A stretch of DNA of 8,349 nt from Oscillospiraceae bacterium (GTDB lineage Bacteria; Bacillota_A; Clostridia; Oscillospirales; CAG-272): the NCBI GenBank assembly GCA_015064425.1, contig SVSF01000079.1, positions 1 through 8,349 of the forward strand, given 5' to 3'. The notes beneath the pieces are model-generated. The model did not search any database and was not told where the DNA came from. It saw only the letters and a program-made list of their open reading frames with translations. Both the position numbers and the translations under genes were made by a program. Below are positions 1 through 6,793 of this stretch, in pieces (the first letter of the stretch is position 1; the number at the start of each line of letters is the position of its first letter).

Positions 1-787
1 TAATACCTCTTGCACCCTTAATAGAGGATTCGAGAAGGGGACTGGAAATAGCCATCTTTGCAGCTTCCTCAGCCTTATCCTTACCTTCAGCAAAGCCAAC
101 GCCCATATGAGCATAGCCTGCATCCTTCATAATAGTTCTAACGTCCGCAAAGTCAAGGTTTATGTATCCCTCAACGGTAATAAGCTCGGAAATACTCTGA
201 ACGCCTTTTCTGAGAACGTCATCTGCTTCCTTAAATGCATTTGCAAGAGTTATCTTATTCTGAGAAACCTGCTTTAATCTCTCATTGGGGATAACGAGGA
301 GAGAGTCAACAAAATCACGGAGCTTAAGGATACCGTCTTCTGCGACAGCCATTCTCTTTCTTCCTTCAAAGTCAAAAGGCTTTGTTACTACGCCGACTGT
401 AAGAATGCCCATTTCCTTAGCGATCTTCGCAACGATAGGAGCCGCACCTGTACCTGTTCCGCCGCCCATACCTGCAGTAAGGAATACCATATCTGCATCC
501 TTAAGTGCATTTGCGATCTCTTCATTGCTCTCGTCAGCTGCTCTCTCACCGATAGCGGGATCAGAGCCTGCTCCTCTTCCGCCGGTAAGCTTTTCGCCGA
601 TAGCTATTCTACGGCTTGCACCGGAACGTCCGAGCACCTGTCTGTCTGTATTTACAACTATAAATTCTACGCCTTTGGTATCTGTCTCGATCATACGGTT
701 AACAGCATTGTTTCCGCCGCCGCCGACACCTACTACCTTAATATTAACGTTGTTGCTTGAAACGTTTCCGTCCAATTCGAATGGCAT
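1..787 (-). CDS. ftsZ: Cell division GTPase FtsZ, N-terminal 262 codons (3' end outside the window)
   Basis: Tubulin-like GTPase that polymerises into the cytokinetic Z ring at midcell. The start is the ATG at 787-785, 8 bases after a perfect AGGAGG. Visible motifs are a nucleotide-binding [15 protein letters not shown] segment (about residues 18-32), the tubulin signature [10 protein letters not shown] (108-117), [11 protein letters not shown] (135-145) and the T7 synergy loop NLDFAD (210-215), whose N210, D212 and D215 match the catalytic-loop residues of FtsZ. The reading frame is open to the window edge. About 262 residues are present of the usual 350-420, so the end of the GTPase domain, the linker and the C-terminal peptide that binds FtsA/SepF are missing. 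The T3 loop reads GGRGAGSDP where GLGAGANP is usual. The gene lies 163 bases after ftsQ, with no ftsA between, and probably has its own promoter. Identification is certain. Confidence 0.98.
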   Translation of the reverse strand, partial: MPFELDGNVSSNNVNIKVVGVGGGGNNAVNRMIETDTKGVEFIVVNTDRQVLGRSGASRRIAIGEKLTGGRGAGSDPAIGERAADESNEEIANALKDADMVFLTAGMGGGTGTGAAPIVAKIAKEMGILTVGVVTKPFDFEGRKRMAVAEDGILKLRDFVDSLLVIPNERLKQVSQNKITLANAFKEADDVLRKGVQSISELITVEGYINLDFADVRTIMKDAGYAHMGVGFAEGKDKAEEAAKMAISSPLLESSIKGARGI

Positions 788-795
788 GTTTTCTT

Positions 796-801
796 CCTCC
801 T
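796..801 (-). promoter_or_regulatory. Ribosome binding site of ftsZ
   Basis: The minus strand reads AGGAGG here, 8 bases before the ftsZ ATG. This is a full match to the anti-Shine-Dalgarno core at ideal spacing, fixes the ftsZ start, and fits a highly translated gene. Confidence 0.9.
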
Positions 802-845
802 GATATATTTAAACATAATCTATTTTCAACATTTTGCTAAACAAT

Positions 846-886
846 TTAATGTGTATATTGCAGAATTCGGCAATAATACACATTAA
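846..886 (-). repeat. Imperfect 41-base palindrome / stem-loop in the ftsZ leader
   Basis: On the minus strand the arm TTAATGTGTATTATTGC (886-870) is followed by the 8-base spacer CGAATTCT and the arm GCAATATACACATTAA (861-846). The arms are complementary over 16 base pairs with one extra T in the first arm. A GAATTC palindrome sits at the centre, so the whole site is nearly symmetrical as DNA. The site begins just after the -10 box of the predicted ftsZ promoter and covers the expected transcription start. It could be a regulator's operator or a 5' leader hairpin that stabilises ftsZ mRNA. A terminator is less likely: the stem is AT-rich and the bases after it (ATTGTTTAG) are not a clear T run. 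The symmetry is seen directly; the role is not known. Confidence 0.7.
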
Positions 887-887
887 T

Positions 888-916
888 ATAATAATATAAA
901 ACAAAAGTATTTGCAA
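888..916 (-). promoter_or_regulatory. Predicted sigma-A promoter for ftsZ
   Basis: The minus strand has TTGCAA (916-911, 4 of 6 to TTGACA), a 17-base spacer and TATTAT (893-888, 5 of 6 to TATAAT). Transcription would start near 881, giving a leader of about 93 bases that begins inside the 846-886 palindrome. The region is very AT-rich, so chance matches are easy. The exact 17-base spacing and the position between ftsQ and ftsZ favour a real promoter. Confidence 0.5.
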
Positions 917-950
917 TACCTTTTTAAAATTTTATCGGATTTTTATATTC

Positions 951-1808
951 TTAATATTCAAACTTGCTTTTTTCAAGGGTCACAACGGCAGGAGTACCGT
1001 ATTTTAAGCTGATATTTGCATATCCGTCAGCTATTTTGTCATCGTTATAAACCTCATAAGCAAAATTTAGATACTTTAAAAAATCTTTTCCGTAGGACCC
1101 CATCTGTAAGCGGAAACGATTTCCTCTGCATACAACAACAATATCAAACTTGTCCGAAAAGTCTATAACGTTGACCTCTCCGTTTATATGAGAATTCTCG
1201 ATACATGCTATTATATCTTTTATAAGAGTCTCGCTGCTGTCCTTTGCAAAACGTATAGGTTCTCCCACAATAGCGGTACTGATTTTGGGAGTTACTATTA
1301 ATATAAGTTCTCCGTTATCCGAAAGAAGCTCTTCCCTGCTTTCGTATATAGCCATAACTCTGAGATCTTCTGAAAGGACCAGGTATTCTCCGTAAACATC
1401 AGTATAATATGCGGGAATATCCTCTGTTATAACAAGTTCAACAGTTGACGGTATCTCTCTGTTAAGCTCTACCTCTTTTATAAAAGGATATTTCAATATT
1501 ATATTTTTTTCTATTAGAGCATGATTCAGCTCATAAAGATTTCTTCCCTTTTCTATACCTGACGCGGCAATTATCTCTTCTACGGAATAAATAGCATTAC
1601 CGCTGACATTTATGGTAGACACCCTGAAAAATGTAAGCGCGCAAAGTACCAGAAAGGCAGCACTGACTACGACTGCAAAGCTGTATCTCAGTATACGCCT
1701 TATTTTTTCCTTGTTCTGCCACTTTAAACGAGATTTAAAAAACGCATCGTCGTTTAAGATTTCTGCCTCGGTGGGTCTTCTGTTATAATCAGATTCTTTA
1801 CTATTCAA
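951..1808 (-). CDS. ftsQ: Cell division protein FtsQ/DivIB
   Basis: Bitopic membrane protein of the divisome that works with FtsL and FtsB/DivIC to link the Z ring to septal peptidoglycan synthesis. Counted from a GTG at 1817, the frame has a basic, polar cytoplasmic N-terminus (1-44), one membrane segment (about 45-65) and a POTRA domain (about 66-132, starting FRVSTINVSGNAIYS and including YPFIKEVELNREIPSTVEL). A less conserved extracytoplasmic beta-domain ends near residue 280. I place the start at the in-frame TTG (1808-1806, codon 4 of the longer frame). The GTG at 1817 is itself part of the GGAGGTGG ribosome binding site, while the TTG lies 8 bases after GGAGG. This gives 285 residues, or 288 from the GTG; DivIB proteins are typically 250-300. 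It follows murG by 22 bases and lacks a visible terminator. Confidence 0.92.
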   Translation of the reverse strand: MNSKESDYNRRPTEAEILNDDAFFKSRLKWQNKEKIRRILRYSFAVVVSAAFLVLCALTFFRVSTINVSGNAIYSVEEIIAASGIEKGRNLYELNHALIEKNIILKYPFIKEVELNREIPSTVELVITEDIPAYYTDVYGEYLVLSEDLRVMAIYESREELLSDNGELILIVTPKISTAIVGEPIRFAKDSSETLIKDIIACIENSHINGEVNVIDFSDKFDIVVVCRGNRFRLQMGSYGKDFLKYLNFAYEVYNDDKIADGYANISLKYGTPAVVTLEKSKFEY

Positions 1809-1813
1809 TTGTC

Positions 1814-1821
1814 CCACCTCC
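1814..1821 (-). promoter_or_regulatory. Ribosome binding site that decides the ftsQ start
   Basis: The minus strand reads GGAGGTGG. Its internal GTG (1817-1815) opens the longest frame but would leave no room for a ribosome binding site upstream of it. The in-frame TTG at 1808 sits 8 bases after GGAGG, the usual distance, so it is the better start. Confidence 0.7.
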
Positions 1822-1830
1822 GCTTTCTTT

Positions 1831-2940
1831 TTATTTTACAAGCTCCATAAGTTCGTTATATATAAGCTTATCCGTACCTTTCACCGCAAACGCTGAAAGA
1901 TTTTCAGACTTTTCATTTAATAAGTCATCATTGAATATCATCTCTGCAATAAGTTTTTCGAGAGCATCTCCGGAAAGATCCTTTTCCTCTATAAGTTCTG
2001 CCGCTCCACCGTCTTTCAGCACTTTAGCGTTCTTATACTGATGGTTATTCGTTACATTGGGAGAAGGTATAAGCACTGACGGCTTCCTCATCTCCGCAAG
2101 CTCTGTAAGAGTCATAGCACCAGCACGGCATATAACAAGATCCGCTGCCGCCATCTTTAAAGGCATATCAAAAATATACTCATAAAGCTCAATATTATCG
2201 CATTTATCAAGCCCAAGCCGCTTGAATTCAGCGGAAGCGATCTCATATTCGATAGAACCTGTGGCGTGTATATGGAGTATTTCCGGATGCTTTCTTGTAA
2301 ACGAGTCCATTACTTTTAATATCTCCTCATTTACTCTTTCGGCACCCATACTTCCGCCGTAGGATAAAAGTACATACTTATACCTATCGAAAATTCCAAG
2401 CTTTTCTCTGGCCTCTGTCTTTGTGAGAATGGAAAAATCCGACTTTATCGGATTTCCGACGCGCACTGCCCTTTCCGGATGCTTCAGAAACTTTTTTGTC
2501 TCTTCAAAATTTATTAAAAGCTTATCTACCGAGCCTTCAAGCATTTTCACAGCAAATCCCGGAACTGCATTCGACTCATGCAGCACTGTAGGCACTCCCA
2601 ATGATGCAGCTGCCTTGATAATAGGCCATGACACATATCCGCCCGTACCTATAACTATATCGGGTTTAAAACTTTTTACAAGCTTTTTTGCTTTTATAAC
2701 CGAGGTAAACGCAAGCCAAAGCGCCTTTATGTTTTTTGGCGAAAGCGAACGGCTTATTCCCCTTACCTCAACATGGTAAAGCTCGTAACCCGCCTTGGGT
2801 ACGAGCTTATTTTCAATACCTCTCGAGGTTCCGACAAAAGCTATATTTGCATCCTTTTGATTTCTCTTAATGATATCTGCCATGGAGATAGCGGGATTAA
2901 CGTGCCCGCCTGTTCCTCCGCCTGTCATCAGAACGTTCAT
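1831..2940 (-). CDS. murG: Lipid II synthase MurG (UDP-GlcNAc transferase)
   Basis: Peripheral membrane GT-B glycosyltransferase. It transfers GlcNAc from UDP-GlcNAc to lipid I on the cytoplasmic face, giving lipid II. At 369 residues it is full length (family about 355-370). Motifs in order: the Gly-rich loop GGGTGGHVNPAI (7-18, H13 in the catalytic His position), GTGGYVSWP (98-106), HESNAVPG (121-128), the second Gly loop SYGGSMGAERVNE (193-205), RAGAMTLTELAE (272-283) and PNVTNNHQYKNA (294-305), the last three lining the UDP-GlcNAc site in the C-terminal domain. The ATG at 2940 has GGAG 6 bases upstream. It lies 36 bases after ftsW and 22 before ftsQ, inside the operon. No motif is broken. 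Confidence 0.97.
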   Translation of the reverse strand: MNVLMTGGGTGGHVNPAISMADIIKRNQKDANIAFVGTSRGIENKLVPKAGYELYHVEVRGISRSLSPKNIKALWLAFTSVIKAKKLVKSFKPDIVIGTGGYVSWPIIKAAASLGVPTVLHESNAVPGFAVKMLEGSVDKLLINFEETKKFLKHPERAVRVGNPIKSDFSILTKTEAREKLGIFDRYKYVLLSYGGSMGAERVNEEILKVMDSFTRKHPEILHIHATGSIEYEIASAEFKRLGLDKCDNIELYEYIFDMPLKMAAADLVICRAGAMTLTELAEMRKPSVLIPSPNVTNNHQYKNAKVLKDGGAAELIEEKDLSGDALEKLIAEMIFNDDLLNEKSENLSAFAVKGTDKLIYNELMELVK

Positions 2941-2976
2941 TTATTACTCCGTTTCGCCGTATATAACGGACTGTTA

Positions 2977-4353
2977 TTATTTTTCATCGTACGTATATCT
3001 AGAGATTGAAAGTACGACACCCATTTCCGCAAGCTGTGTAAACAAAGCTGTTCCGCCGTAGCTGAAGAACGGAAGTGTTATTCCCGTATTGGGTATCATA
3101 TTTGTAACGACAAGCATATTAAGTATGCTCTGCATAGCCACCTTTCCCACAATGCCTATTACGACAAGAGATGAGAATGTATCGGGAGCACGCATAGCAA
3201 CAACTACACCTCTCCAGGTAAGGGCTGCAAACAGTACGATGACCGCAAGGGCTCCTATAAGCCCCAATTCTTCACATATAATGGAAAATATAAAGTCATT
3301 CTGAGGCTGGGATACATACATATATTTCTGAGAAGAATTTCCAAATCCAACTCCGAACACACCGCCCGAGCCTACCGCAATCTCGCCCTGAATAGTCTGC
3401 CATACCTCTTTTAGAGCACTGTAATTTTCGGGATGGAAGAAAATGTCAAGTCTTTCCTGAGCATATGGCACAAATGTTATTGCAATTCCTATAATAACAA
3501 CAAACGCCACACCGAATACTATAAACCAGAACTTTCTTGATCCGCCCGCAAATATTACAAGTACACCGATAGCAAACATAATAATAGTACCCGAAAAATG
3601 CTTTTCAAGTGCTACAAGCAAGCACACAACGCCGACTATGGCAAAAGGCATAAAGCTTCCCCAAAATGAGGAATACCAAAAGCTCTTACTTCGTATCCGC
3701 TCTTGAAAAGCATCCATATACAGAGCCAAGATAAGTATAAGTCCAAGCTTCATAAATTCGGAGGGTTGTATCGTCTGTCCGAATATCGTTATCCATCTCT
3801 GTGCCTTACCTGCAGCGATTCCGTACATAAGAACGCCTACAAGCATTGCTCCGACAATAATAAAGTAAAGCGGAGAGGCTACCTTATACCATCTATAGTC
3901 CATAAAAGAGGCTACAAACATTACCGCCAGACCGGCGACGCAGAAAAACAGCTGTCTTTTTATGTAATAATAACTGTCCCCGGTTTTATCATAGGCGTAA
4001 GCAAAGCTTGCGCTGAATACCATAAGTGTACCGAAACACAAAAGAAGGATTATGATAATAAGCATGGGACGGTCTACTCCGCCCTTTATACGTACAACGT
4101 CGGTAAGTTTAACGGGACGTTTTTTTCTTACGATATCCGGAGCAGAAGCATTATTCATCTGTACAGGTGCCGCAAAAGAGCCCTTGTCCTGCTGAGCTGC
4201 CATTCTTGCGTTTTGAGACGGATTGCGGTCACCGTGCCCGTTCATACATCCTCCCGTGCGCATATTTGTATTTTTAACGCCGGGGATATTCCTGTTTCTC
4301 GTCGTTGCATTTGTATGAGGCCTTGCGGTATTGTAATTCGGTTGTCTGTTCAT
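2977..4353 (-). CDS. ftsW: Septal peptidoglycan polymerase FtsW (SEDS family) with a long N-terminal extension
   Basis: SEDS-family integral membrane glycosyltransferase that polymerises lipid II, normally with a class B PBP partner. About ten hydrophobic segments can be seen from residue 97 to 450. Family motifs are QPSEFMKLGLI (196-206), the SGT motif (254-256) in LEKHFSGTIIM, GVFGVGFGNSSQKY (331-344), QNDFIFSIICEELG (351-364, where D353 fits the essential SEDS aspartate) and PNTGITLPFFSYGG (421-434). The first 95 residues or so are cytoplasmic, basic and Asn-rich (13 Asn in residues 1-70) and are not part of the family core, hence 458 residues against about 370-420. The ATG at 4353 has TAAGGAGG only 4 bases upstream. 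Met37 also follows a GGGAGG. The SpoVE and RodA paralogues share these motifs, but the position between mraY and murG supports FtsW (or the FtsW/SpoVE type). Confidence 0.94.
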   Translation of the reverse strand: MNRQPNYNTARPHTNATTRNRNIPGVKNTNMRTGGCMNGHGDRNPSQNARMAAQQDKGSFAAPVQMNNASAPDIVRKKRPVKLTDVVRIKGGVDRPMLIIIILLLCFGTLMVFSASFAYAYDKTGDSYYYIKRQLFFCVAGLAVMFVASFMDYRWYKVASPLYFIIVGAMLVGVLMYGIAAGKAQRWITIFGQTIQPSEFMKLGLILILALYMDAFQERIRSKSFWYSSFWGSFMPFAIVGVVCLLVALEKHFSGTIIMFAIGVLVIFAGGSRKFWFIVFGVAFVVIIGIAITFVPYAQERLDIFFHPENYSALKEVWQTIQGEIAVGSGGVFGVGFGNSSQKYMYVSQPQNDFIFSIICEELGLIGALAVIVLFAALTWRGVVVAMRAPDTFSSLVVIGIVGKVAMQSILNMLVVTNMIPNTGITLPFFSYGGTALFTQLAEMGVVLSISRYTYDEK

Positions 4354-4357
4354 GTGG

Positions 4358-4365
4358 CCTCCTTA
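4358..4365 (-). promoter_or_regulatory. Ribosome binding site of ftsW (full-length start)
   Basis: The minus strand reads TAAGGAGG, an unusually complete match to the 16S rRNA tail, 4 bases before the ATG at 4353. The spacing is tighter than the usual 6-9. It supports translation of the Asn-rich extension. Confidence 0.75.
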
Positions 4366-4374
4366 AGATCGTTA

Positions 4375-5376
4375 TCAAATAAATATTGCTATATCAAGAA
4401 AAACAAGCACGGCCATCAAAAGCGTAATTGCGGAGAAAACAGAAACTATCTTCACTTCGCTCCAACCGCATTTTTCGAAATGATGGTGCAAAGGTGCCAT
4501 TTTAAAAAGCCTTTTTCCATGACTAATTTTGAAATAAAAGACCTGAAGTATAACGGATGCCGCCTCGGATACGTATATGATGCCTACAAGAAGTATAACT
4601 ATAGGGTCAAATATCATAAATGCAAGGGCAGTTACCGTTCCGCCCAAAAACAGCGAACCCGTATCACCCATAAATATCTTGGCGGGATAAAAATTATAGC
4701 ACAAAAAGCCTATGGTTCCGCCCGCAAGTACAGCAGAGAAAAATCCAAGTGAAACGTCACCGAAGCGGAAAGCAACGGCCGCAAAGAACAAAGAAACAAT
4801 AAAAGTTACAGAGCTTGCGAGTCCGTCTATACCGTCCGTAAGATTTACCGCATTTACCATACCCGTAACAAGAACAATTGCGAAAATCATATAGAACCAT
4901 CCAAGCTCCAGCTCCGCATCGATGAAAGGTATATGCAAGGTAGTGTCAAGATTACCCGTGAGATTCAGCAAATACATAAATATACCCGCGCTTACAAGCT
5001 GAAGAGTATATTTTTGCTTTGCGGTAAGTCCTTCATTCTGTTTCTTTATGAACTTTGTATAATCGTCAATAAATCCTATAAATCCGCTCATAAAAGAAAG
5101 CGCCATGACGGGAACGGAACGCCAAAGCATTTCCGTATCATTTTTTATAAGCAGAACTACTGTAAATATCAAAAAGGCGAGAATTGATGCTGCTATGAAA
5201 GAAATTCCGCCCATAGTGGGTGTACCTTCCTTAGACTTATGCCAGCGGGGTCCTATATCAAGTATCTTCTGTCCCATTTTATGGCTTTTAAGCTTGGGAA
5301 TGAGTACTTTCAGCAAGCACAAAGTAACAATAAAGCTTAAAAGAGCGGTAATGATATATCCTAAAAAGTTGTCCAT
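4375..5376 (-). CDS. mraY: Phospho-MurNAc-pentapeptide transferase MraY
   Basis: Polytopic membrane enzyme of the polyprenyl-phosphate N-acetylhexosamine-1-phosphate transferase family. It moves phospho-MurNAc-pentapeptide from UDP to undecaprenyl phosphate, making lipid I. At 333 residues with about ten hydrophobic segments it is full length (family about 320-360). Signatures: IGPRWHKSKEGTPTMGG (41-57), the acidic pair in FIDDYTK (102-108, D104 and D105), NLTDGIDGLA (178-187), GDTGSLFLGG (237-246) and the cytoplasmic His-rich loop PLHHHFE (295-301). All expected catalytic aspartates and histidines are present. The ATG at 5376 follows an AGGAG at 5392-5388 by 11 bases, a slightly long spacing. 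It begins 17 bases after murF and ends 21 bases before ftsW. murD, which often follows mraY, is not here. Confidence 0.98.
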   Translation of the reverse strand: MDNFLGYIITALLSFIVTLCLLKVLIPKLKSHKMGQKILDIGPRWHKSKEGTPTMGGISFIAASILAFLIFTVVLLIKNDTEMLWRSVPVMALSFMSGFIGFIDDYTKFIKKQNEGLTAKQKYTLQLVSAGIFMYLLNLTGNLDTTLHIPFIDAELELGWFYMIFAIVLVTGMVNAVNLTDGIDGLASSVTFIVSLFFAAVAFRFGDVSLGFFSAVLAGGTIGFLCYNFYPAKIFMGDTGSLFLGGTVTALAFMIFDPIVILLVGIIYVSEAASVILQVFYFKISHGKRLFKMAPLHHHFEKCGWSEVKIVSVFSAITLLMAVLVFLDIAIFI

Positions 5377-5393
5377 CCTGAAAATCTCTCCTG

Positions 5394-6791
5394 TCAGATC
5401 TCCTCTATAACTTCCTCAAGCTTCATAGCGCGGCTCGCTTTAAAAAGAACCGTGTCGTTATCCTTGAGCCTGTTCTTTAACAGTGCGGCAAATACGGACG
5501 CATCTCCGTCCCCACACTCTGTATTATACACTGTATATTCCTTTTTTTCAATTCCTAATTTATCCGAAAACGCCTTTGCTCCTTCAATTATTTCAGCAGA
5601 GTCCTTTCCGTATGTGCAAATAAGATCTATACCAATCTCTGCCGCATATTCTCCGACGCTCCTATGAAGTGCCGACGAGAATTCGCCAAGCTCCTTCATA
5701 TCGCCAAGTACCGCAACGGATCTGCCTCCGTTCTCAAAAGCTTTTTTCTTTAAAACTCTTAAAGACGCCTTCATTGATTCAGCGCTGGCATTATAGCAAT
5801 CCTCTATTATATGGAGGCTGCCCTTATCATATATGCGCTGCCTCATTCCCGTATTTTCAAACTTGAGAAGACCGTTCCTTATGTCTTTGGTATCCAATCC
5901 GCACAGTTTTCCTACAGCAAAGGCGTACATGGCATTCATTACGTTATGCATACCAACGGTAGGGATCTTTATTCCCTTCACAATTTCGCCCTTATATAGG
6001 ATATCAAAGCATATACTGTCGGGATCCTCTTTTATGTTAAGAGCGCAAATGTCTCCGTTATTCATCGAAACGCGCACAGCTTCTGCTTTGTTTCCTAAAA
6101 GCGGCTCATCTCCGTTAAGCACCAAGGTTCCGCATGTCTTCATAAAATCCGCCGCAGACAGTTTCTCTTTTGCAATATTTTCCCTTGAACCAAGATTTTC
6201 TATATGAGCCGTACCTATATTTGTAATACAAACTATATCCGGTTCTGCGATCTTTGAAAGTCTGTGCATCTCCCCTGCATGGTTCATTCCCATTTCAAGA
6301 ACTGCATATTCCGTATCCTTTTCAATAGCCAATACGGTTAAAGGAAGCCCTATTTCATTATTAAAATTACCCTCTGTCTTCCGGGTCCTGTATGCCTCTG
6401 ATATTACGGAATATATAAACTGCTTCGTTGTGGTTTTGCCTACACTTCCGGTAACCCCTATCGTTTTTACTCCTATACGATCTTTATAAGCTTTTGCAAG
6501 CTTGCCGAGAGCATCTATAGTATCATCTACTACTATGAAATCAGCTTTTACTCCTTCGGGAATACGTTCGCACAAAACAGAGCTTGCTCCGTTTCCTACA
6601 GCAGATGCTATAAAATCATGCCCATCAAGCCGTTCACCTTTTATAGCAATATAAAGATACCCTTCATTTACTTTTCTGGAGTCTATGGAAAACCCTTTTA
6701 TGGGTGCATCTTTATAAATGGAAGTCTTTCCTTCCACTGCCGCTGCTACTTCTCTGACTTTATTAAACAGTCCGTTTTCAAAAATTCCCAT
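5394..6791 (-). CDS. murF: UDP-MurNAc-tripeptide--D-alanyl-D-alanine ligase MurF
   Basis: Cytoplasmic ATP-dependent Mur ligase that adds D-Ala-D-Ala to UDP-MurNAc-tripeptide, completing the pentapeptide precursor. It has 465 residues (family about 450-470). Domain 1 (about 1-105) binds the UDP precursor and contains FSIDSRKV (34-41). The ATPase domain has the P-loop GVTGSVGKTTTK (112-123), GNFNNEIGLPLT (141-152) and LEMGMNHAGE (165-174). The C-terminal ligase domain includes GMRQR (315-319), DCYNASAES (331-339), VLGDMKELG (361-369) and KASRAMKLEEV (451-461). The YNAS-AES segment departs from the commoner YNANP-xS form, but the pocket motifs are otherwise intact. ATG at 6791 follows the murE stop by only 2 bases. 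Its weak GGGGGA ribosome binding site lies in the last murE codons, which suggests translational coupling. Confidence 0.97.
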   Translation of the reverse strand: MGIFENGLFNKVREVAAAVEGKTSIYKDAPIKGFSIDSRKVNEGYLYIAIKGERLDGHDFIASAVGNGASSVLCERIPEGVKADFIVVDDTIDALGKLAKAYKDRIGVKTIGVTGSVGKTTTKQFIYSVISEAYRTRKTEGNFNNEIGLPLTVLAIEKDTEYAVLEMGMNHAGEMHRLSKIAEPDIVCITNIGTAHIENLGSRENIAKEKLSAADFMKTCGTLVLNGDEPLLGNKAEAVRVSMNNGDICALNIKEDPDSICFDILYKGEIVKGIKIPTVGMHNVMNAMYAFAVGKLCGLDTKDIRNGLLKFENTGMRQRIYDKGSLHIIEDCYNASAESMKASLRVLKKKAFENGGRSVAVLGDMKELGEFSSALHRSVGEYAAEIGIDLICTYGKDSAEIIEGAKAFSDKLGIEKKEYTVYNTECGDGDASVFAALLKNRLKDNDTVLFKASRAMKLEEVIEEI

Positions 6792-6793
6792 TT

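Larger units (their letters stand above)
788..950. other. ftsQ-ftsZ intergenic region
   Basis: This is the largest non-coding stretch in the window: 163 bases, strongly AT-rich. It contains the predicted ftsZ promoter, the palindrome and the ftsZ ribosome binding site. I see no ORF, no GC-rich terminator hairpin after ftsQ and no riboswitch-like motif. Read-through from the upstream operon into ftsZ is therefore also likely. Confidence 0.8.

Noticed and set aside
285..803. A 172-codon open frame on the plus strand
   Set aside because: It is antisense to ftsZ and gives a Ser/Pro/Thr/Leu-rich product, typical of the reverse complement of Gly/Ala/Asp/Glu-rich coding sequence.
801..829. Second promoter-like sequence (TTGAAA with a weak TATATC) just upstream of ftsZ
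   Set aside because: The -10 box would abut the ribosome binding site and transcription would start at or inside the ribosome binding site, leaving no usable leader.
846..886. Reading the palindrome as a rho-independent terminator for ftsQ
   Set aside because: The stem is AT-rich and the downstream bases lack a proper run of T. Its position after a good promoter fits a leader or operator element better.
2941..2976. Small inverted repeat CCGTTATATACGG in the ftsW-murG gap (minus strand)
   Set aside because: The stem is only 4 base pairs, with no T run after it, so it is not a convincing terminator or operator.
3703..4752. A 349-codon open frame on the plus strand
   Set aside because: It lies antisense across ftsW and mraY, both certain genes. 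Its product is rich in Tyr, Cys, Lys, Arg and His with no domain-like pattern, and it crosses the ftsW-mraY junction. It is a shadow frame produced by the codon use of the true genes.
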